34,762 nt of DNA. It comes from Planctomycetota bacterium (GTDB lineage Bacteria; Planctomycetota; UBA11346). The translations under genes were made by a program, and so were the position numbers. The notes below the pieces were generated by a model, which saw nothing but the letters and a program-made list of their open reading frames with translations, had not been told where the DNA came from and ran no database searches. Of this stretch, positions 30,513 through 34,762 are shown piece after piece; position 1 is the first letter of the stretch, and the number at the start of each line of letters is the position of its first letter. Location of the stretch: contig JANWWU010000015.1 in NCBI GenBank assembly GCA_025055595.1, positions 1 through 34,762 on the forward strand, written 5' to 3'.

Positions 30513-31231
30513 TGGCCTTTTTCCGCGTCGATGGCCTGACGAAACGCTTCGGAGCGCGGACGGTCGTGCAGGGCTTCTGCATGGCCGTCGAGCCGGGCGA
30601 GATTGTCGGCCTGCTCGGTGCCAACGGCGCCGGCAAGAGCACGACCTTTCGCATGATCGTCGGCCTGCACCGCCCCGATGCCGGGCGCGTGCTGTTTCGC
30701 GGCCACGACATCACGAACTGGCCGATGCATCGCCGGGCGCGGCTTGGCATCGGCTACCTCGCGCAGGAGCCGACGGTGTTCGCGGCGCTCTCCGTCGCCG
30801 ACAACATCCGCCTGGTGCTCGAGGAGCATGTGCCGCGCGCCGAGCACGAAGCCCGCCTCGCGCAGCTGCTCGAGGAGCTCGGCCTGACGCCGCTGCGCGA
30901 GGCGCGCGCCGCGGGGCTCTCCGGCGGCGAGCGACGGCGGCTGGAGATCACGCGCTCGCTGGTCGTCGAGCCGCGGCTGATGTTCTTCGATGAGCCTTTC
31001 GCCGGCGTCGATCCGAAGAGCCGCGCCGAGATCGTCCGCATCATCCACGCCCTGCGCGCGCGCGGCGTCGCGGTGCTGATCACCGACCACCATGCCGAGA
31101 CCATCCTGCGCCTGGTCGATCGCCTCTACATCATGAAGGACGGGACGAACTTCGCCGCCGGGACGCCGAGCGCGATGGTCGCCGACCCGGCGGTGCGCCG
31201 GGAGTACCTCGGCGAGGACTTCCGCTGGTAG
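30512..31231 (+). CDS. lptB: LPS-export ABC ATPase
   Basis: 239 aa cytoplasmic ATPase that powers lipopolysaccharide transport with LptF/LptG. Walker A GANGAGKST (36-44), Q-loop Gln85 in AQEPTVF, signature LSGGE (136-140), Walker B LMFFDEP (156-162) and switch His193 in TDHHAETI. The DEPFAGVDP and ITDHH forms are characteristic of LptB rather than LivF/LivG. No lptA, lptC or lptFG gene is near, unlike many proteobacteria. ATG 30512 has no SD and overlaps a TTTTCCACA element. It ends 1 nt before the convergent kinase gene. Confidence 0.92.
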   Translation: MAFFRVDGLTKRFGARTVVQGFCMAVEPGEIVGLLGANGAGKSTTFRMIVGLHRPDAGRVLFRGHDITNWPMHRRARLGIGYLAQEPTVFAALSVADNIRLVLEEHVPRAEHEARLAQLLEELGLTPLREARAAGLSGGERRRLEITRSLVVEPRLMFFDEPFAGVDPKSRAEIVRIIHALRARGVAVLITDHHAETILRLVDRLYIMKDGTNFAAGTPSAMVADPAVRREYLGEDFRW

Positions 31232-31232
31232 C

Positions 31233-32309
<1,077 letters not shown>

Positions 32310-32358
32310 ACCCCAGATTCTGGACCGCTTGCCTGCTTTGCCAGCGCCGTGCCGGCGC
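32310..32358. promoter_or_regulatory. Divergent promoter region kinase / rnc
   Basis: 49 nt. The best minus-strand match is CTGGCA with CAGAAT at 16 nt (each 4 of 6). For rnc no convincing promoter was seen here; it may lie inside the kinase gene's 5' end. Confidence 0.3.
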
Positions 32359-33090
32359 ATGATGGGGGCGGTGGCTGACATCGCTGCTTCCGAGACCCGT
32401 CTGGCCTTCGTCGCCCGCGTCCTCGGGCACTCGTTCTCGGACCCCGAGCTGCTACTGCTGGCCTGCACCCATGCCAGCTGCCTCGGACCGCTGGCCAACC
32501 CCGCGCAACGGCGGGCGGCGAGCAACGAGCGGCTCGAGTTCCTCGGCGACGCCGTGCTCGGCGCGGTGGTCGCGCGAATGCTCTATCGGCAGCATCCCGA
32601 GGCCGACGAGGGCTGGCTGACCCGCGCCAAGTCCGCGCTGGTCTCGCGCGCGCAGCTGGCGCGCGCCTGCGATCGCCTCGGGCTGCTGCCGCACGCGGTG
32701 CTCGGCTCGCAGGTCGGCGACGCGGTGCCGGAGTCGGTGAAGGCCAACCTCGTCGAGGCGGTGATCGGCGCGATCTTTCTCGACGGCGGCTGGGATGCGG
32801 CCTGCCTGGCGGTCGAGCGGATGCTCGGCGAGGCCCTCGCCGATCCGGGCCTCGGCGCGCTGGACCCGCGGATGGCCCTGCAGGAGCTCTCGCTCGCGCG
32901 CGCCGGCACCCTGCCGCACTATGCCTGCGAGCGCAGCGGCGGCAGCCCGCATGCGCCCGAATACACGGCGACGGTGACGGTCGCCGGGCGCAGCGCGCGC
33001 GGCCAGGGGCCGAGCCGCAAGAAGGCCGAGGCCGCGGCCGCCGCCAACTGGCTGGCGAGCTACCGCGAGGCTCCGCTGCCCGGCGGCTGA
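32359..33090 (+). CDS. rnc: Ribonuclease III
   Basis: 243 aa double-stranded RNA endonuclease processing rRNA and mRNA. The signature NERLEFLGDAVLG (56-68) holds Glu57, Glu60 and Asp64; LVEAVIGAIFLDGG has Glu133. A C-terminal dsRBD (about 170-237) shows ALQELSLA, PEYTATVTVAG and GPSRKKAEAAAAANWL. Length is normal. ATG 32359 or 32362 both lack a good SD; a GTG at 32371 after GGGGG is another option. The last 31 nt overlap the convergent inositol-monophosphatase-family gene. Confidence 0.94.
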   Translation: MMGAVADIAASETRLAFVARVLGHSFSDPELLLLACTHASCLGPLANPAQRRAASNERLEFLGDAVLGAVVARMLYRQHPEADEGWLTRAKSALVSRAQLARACDRLGLLPHAVLGSQVGDAVPESVKANLVEAVIGAIFLDGGWDAACLAVERMLGEALADPGLGALDPRMALQELSLARAGTLPHYACERSGGSPHAPEYTATVTVAGRSARGQGPSRKKAEAAAAANWLASYREAPLPGG

Positions 33091-33932
33091 GCCGGCACTG
33101 GTCGCGGGCGCGGGCAGGGCAGGCGCGCGAGCCAGGGATGCAGGGGGACGACGGCAGCAAGCAGCGCCGCCTGCAGTTCGGCGGTGGCGGCGGCGACGAC
33201 CGAGCGATGCGCGAGCAGGTGCTCGCTGTCGCCCGTGTAGTCGCTGGCCAGGCCGCCGCCGGAGCGGACGAGCAGGGAGCCGGCCGCGATGTCCCAGGGA
33301 TGGACGCCGAGCTCGTAGTAGGCGTCGAGGCGCCCGACGGCGACGAAGGCGAGGTCGAGGGCGGCGGAGCCGCTGCGCCGCTGGTCGTCGCAGCGCCGCT
33401 GGAGCTCGGCGAAGACGCGGACGGCGTCGTCGAGCGCCTCCGGGAAGCGGAAGGGCAGGGCGGTGGCGATCAGCGCCTGCTCGAGGTGGCGGCAGGAGGA
33501 GGCATGGCGCCGCTGCCCGTTGAGCCACAGGCCGCCGCCGCGCTCCGCGGTGAAGAGCTCGTCGCTGACGGGGTTGTACACCGCGCCGTAGCGCACCTGC
33601 CCGAGTTCGACGAAGGCGATCGAGATCGCGAAGTGCGGGATGCCGTGGATGTAGTTGGTCGTGCCGTCGAGCGGATCGATGATCCACAGCGGGATGTGCG
33701 GCTGCCAGTCCTCGGCGCGGATCGTCCCCGGGCTCTGCTCCTCGGCGAGCACCGCGTGCTCGGGGTGCCGCGCGTGGATGCGGCGGATCAGCTCGGCCTC
33801 GATCAGGCGGTCGACGTGCGAGACGTAGTCGCGGCTCGCTTTGACCGCGATGTCGAGGTCCTTGACGCCGGCGAAGTGCTCGCGCGCGATGCGCCCGCCA
33901 GCGCGGGCGAGCTCCGTGATCAGCCCGAGCAT
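33060..33932 (-). CDS. Inositol monophosphatase family protein
   Basis: 290 aa Mg2+/Li+-sensitive sugar-phosphatase fold. Metal motifs: VLAEEQ (Glu64/65), WIIDPLDGTTNYIHG (Asp86, Asp89) and HPWDIAAGSLLVRSGG. Substrates in the family include inositol-1-phosphate, histidinol phosphate, fructose-1,6-bisphosphate and 3'-phosphoadenosine 5'-phosphate; SuhB-like inositol monophosphatase is the closest impression. The C-terminal 40 residues are Pro/Arg-rich and are encoded across the rnc 3' end, so they may be unstructured. ATG 33932; single gene by layout. Confidence 0.92.
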   Translation of the reverse strand: MLGLITELARAGGRIAREHFAGVKDLDIAVKASRDYVSHVDRLIEAELIRRIHARHPEHAVLAEEQSPGTIRAEDWQPHIPLWIIDPLDGTTNYIHGIPHFAISIAFVELGQVRYGAVYNPVSDELFTAERGGGLWLNGQRRHASSCRHLEQALIATALPFRFPEALDDAVRVFAELQRRCDDQRRSGSAALDLAFVAVGRLDAYYELGVHPWDIAAGSLLVRSGGGLASDYTGDSEHLLAHRSVVAAATAELQAALLAAVVPLHPWLARLPCPRPRPVPAQPPGSGASR

Positions 33933-34005
33933 GGCCCCAGCCTAGAGCGCTGTCGCGCCGACCAAGGGCGGGTTGCCGCGACGCGCCGGCGGCGAAGCTC
34001 GCCGC

Positions 34006-34762
34006 ATGCACGCCGCGATCGCGCGCGCGCTGGCGCGGGCCGATGCCGAGTGGGAGCGCTCGCTGGAGCGCCTGAGCGCCCTCGTCCGCATCCCTTCCTG
34101 CAGCTTCCCCGGCTGGGATCCGGCGGCGGTCGTCGCCAGCGCCGAGGCGACGGCGCAGTGGCTGGCGGACGCCGGCTTTCCGAGCGTCGAGGTCGTCGCC
34201 GGCGGCGGGCCGCACCCGGCGGTGATCGCCGAAGACCGCCGCGCCGGGCCGCAGCGGCCGACGCTGCTGCTCTACGCCCATCACGATGTCCAGCCGCCGC
34301 GCGAGCTGGCGCGCTGGCGCTCCCCGCCCTTCGCCCCGCAGATCCGCGATGGCCGCCTCTACGGCCGCGGCGCTGCCGACGACAAGGGCGGGATCCTCTG
34401 CCACGCCGCGGCGGCCGCGGCGTGGAACGCGACGGCCGGCGCGCCCCCGCTCAACCTGCTCGCCCTGATCGAGGGCGAGGAGGAGATCGGCAGCCCGCAT
34501 CTCCCCGAGCTGCTGGCGGCGCACGGCGAGCGGCTGCGCGCCGACGCCGTGCTGGTGATGGATGCCGGCAACATCGCCGCCGGCCTGCCATGCATCACGC
34601 TCAGCCTGCGCGGGCTGGTCGTCGCCGAGCTCGAGGTGCGCGCGCTCGCCGCCCCGTTGCACAGCGGGATCTGGGGCGGCACCGTGCCCGATCCGGCGCT
34701 GGTGCTGGCGCGCGTGCTGTCCGGCCTCGCTGACGAGCGCGGCTGGCTCTCCGGCGAGCGCG
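34006..34762 (+). CDS. M20 family metallopeptidase (partial, cut by window edge)
   Basis: 252 residues visible from ATG 34006 with no stop before the window end. Di-zinc motifs of the M20 dipeptidase type: LLLYAHHDVQPP (His92, Asp94), GRLYGRGAADDKGGI (Asp125) and LIEGEEEIGSPHL (Glu158/159), then a likely metal Asp in VLVMDAGN. The SLRGLV and PLHSGIWGG stretches begin the dimerisation insert typical of carnosinase/CNDP-like dipeptidases. Cytoplasmic, no signal peptide. It diverges from the monophosphatase gene across 73 nt. Peptide hydrolysis could use imports from the Opp-type transporter, but they are far apart. Confidence 0.88.
   Translation, partial: MHAAIARALARADAEWERSLERLSALVRIPSCSFPGWDPAAVVASAEATAQWLADAGFPSVEVVAGGGPHPAVIAEDRRAGPQRPTLLLYAHHDVQPPRELARWRSPPFAPQIRDGRLYGRGAADDKGGILCHAAAAAAWNATAGAPPLNLLALIEGEEEIGSPHLPELLAAHGERLRADAVLVMDAGNIAAGLPCITLSLRGLVVAELEVRALAAPLHSGIWGGTVPDPALVLARVLSGLADERGWLSGER

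Overview
The window is about 34.8 kb of very GC-rich (roughly 70% by eye), almost fully coding bacterial chromosome. It holds about 37 protein genes, two of them cut by the window edges. I see no rRNA, tRNA, CRISPR array, insertion sequence or prophage gene. The longest stretch without a gene is 271 nt (30241-30511). An LptB-type ABC ATPase, lipoprotein and Sec export genes point to a diderm cell. A DUF4954 protein, a zinc-ribbon Ser/Thr kinase, an oversized signal peptidase I and a single-chain glycyl-tRNA synthetase together suggest a high-GC Planctomycetota/PVC-like lineage. That assignment is inference.

Layout. 1-4905 (minus) is one tightly overlapping run: glycyl-tRNA synthetase, a small membrane protein, Psd, PssA, a transglutaminase-fold protein with an HTH-like N-terminus, and the start of a lipoprotein. 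5014-11402 (plus) holds an OppA/OppB/OppC-type peptide importer without ATPase genes, then argB, argF and rph. 11396-15240 is a patchwork: an 80-aa protein and a STAS protein (minus), xseB (plus), class II aldolase, an 89-aa protein and a DHH phosphoesterase (minus). 15310-16971 (plus) carries a Trm112-like protein, an unknown and a soluble Ser/Thr kinase. 16979-19804 (minus) is a receiver protein, pyrD and proA behind a good candidate promoter.

19851-31231 (plus) is the richest part: a PRMT-type arginine methyltransferase, UDP-glucose dehydrogenase, a DEAD-box helicase with an embedded GrpE-like domain, then a five-gene coupled chain nagB / DUF4954 / HAD / plsC / lepB, and lptB after an AT-richer gap. 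The window ends with a zinc-ribbon membrane Ser/Thr kinase (minus), rnc (plus), an inositol-monophosphatase-family gene (minus) and the first two thirds or so of an M20 peptidase (plus).

Functionally most genes are housekeeping: phosphatidylethanolamine synthesis, arginine, proline and pyrimidine synthesis, envelope building and RNA maturation. The unusual items are domain architectures: the GrpE-like module inside a DEAD helicase, the bacterial PRMT with an intact THW loop, and very large insertions in OppC and LepB. Gene ends touch or overlap at nearly all convergent and co-directional boundaries, so classical terminators are essentially absent.
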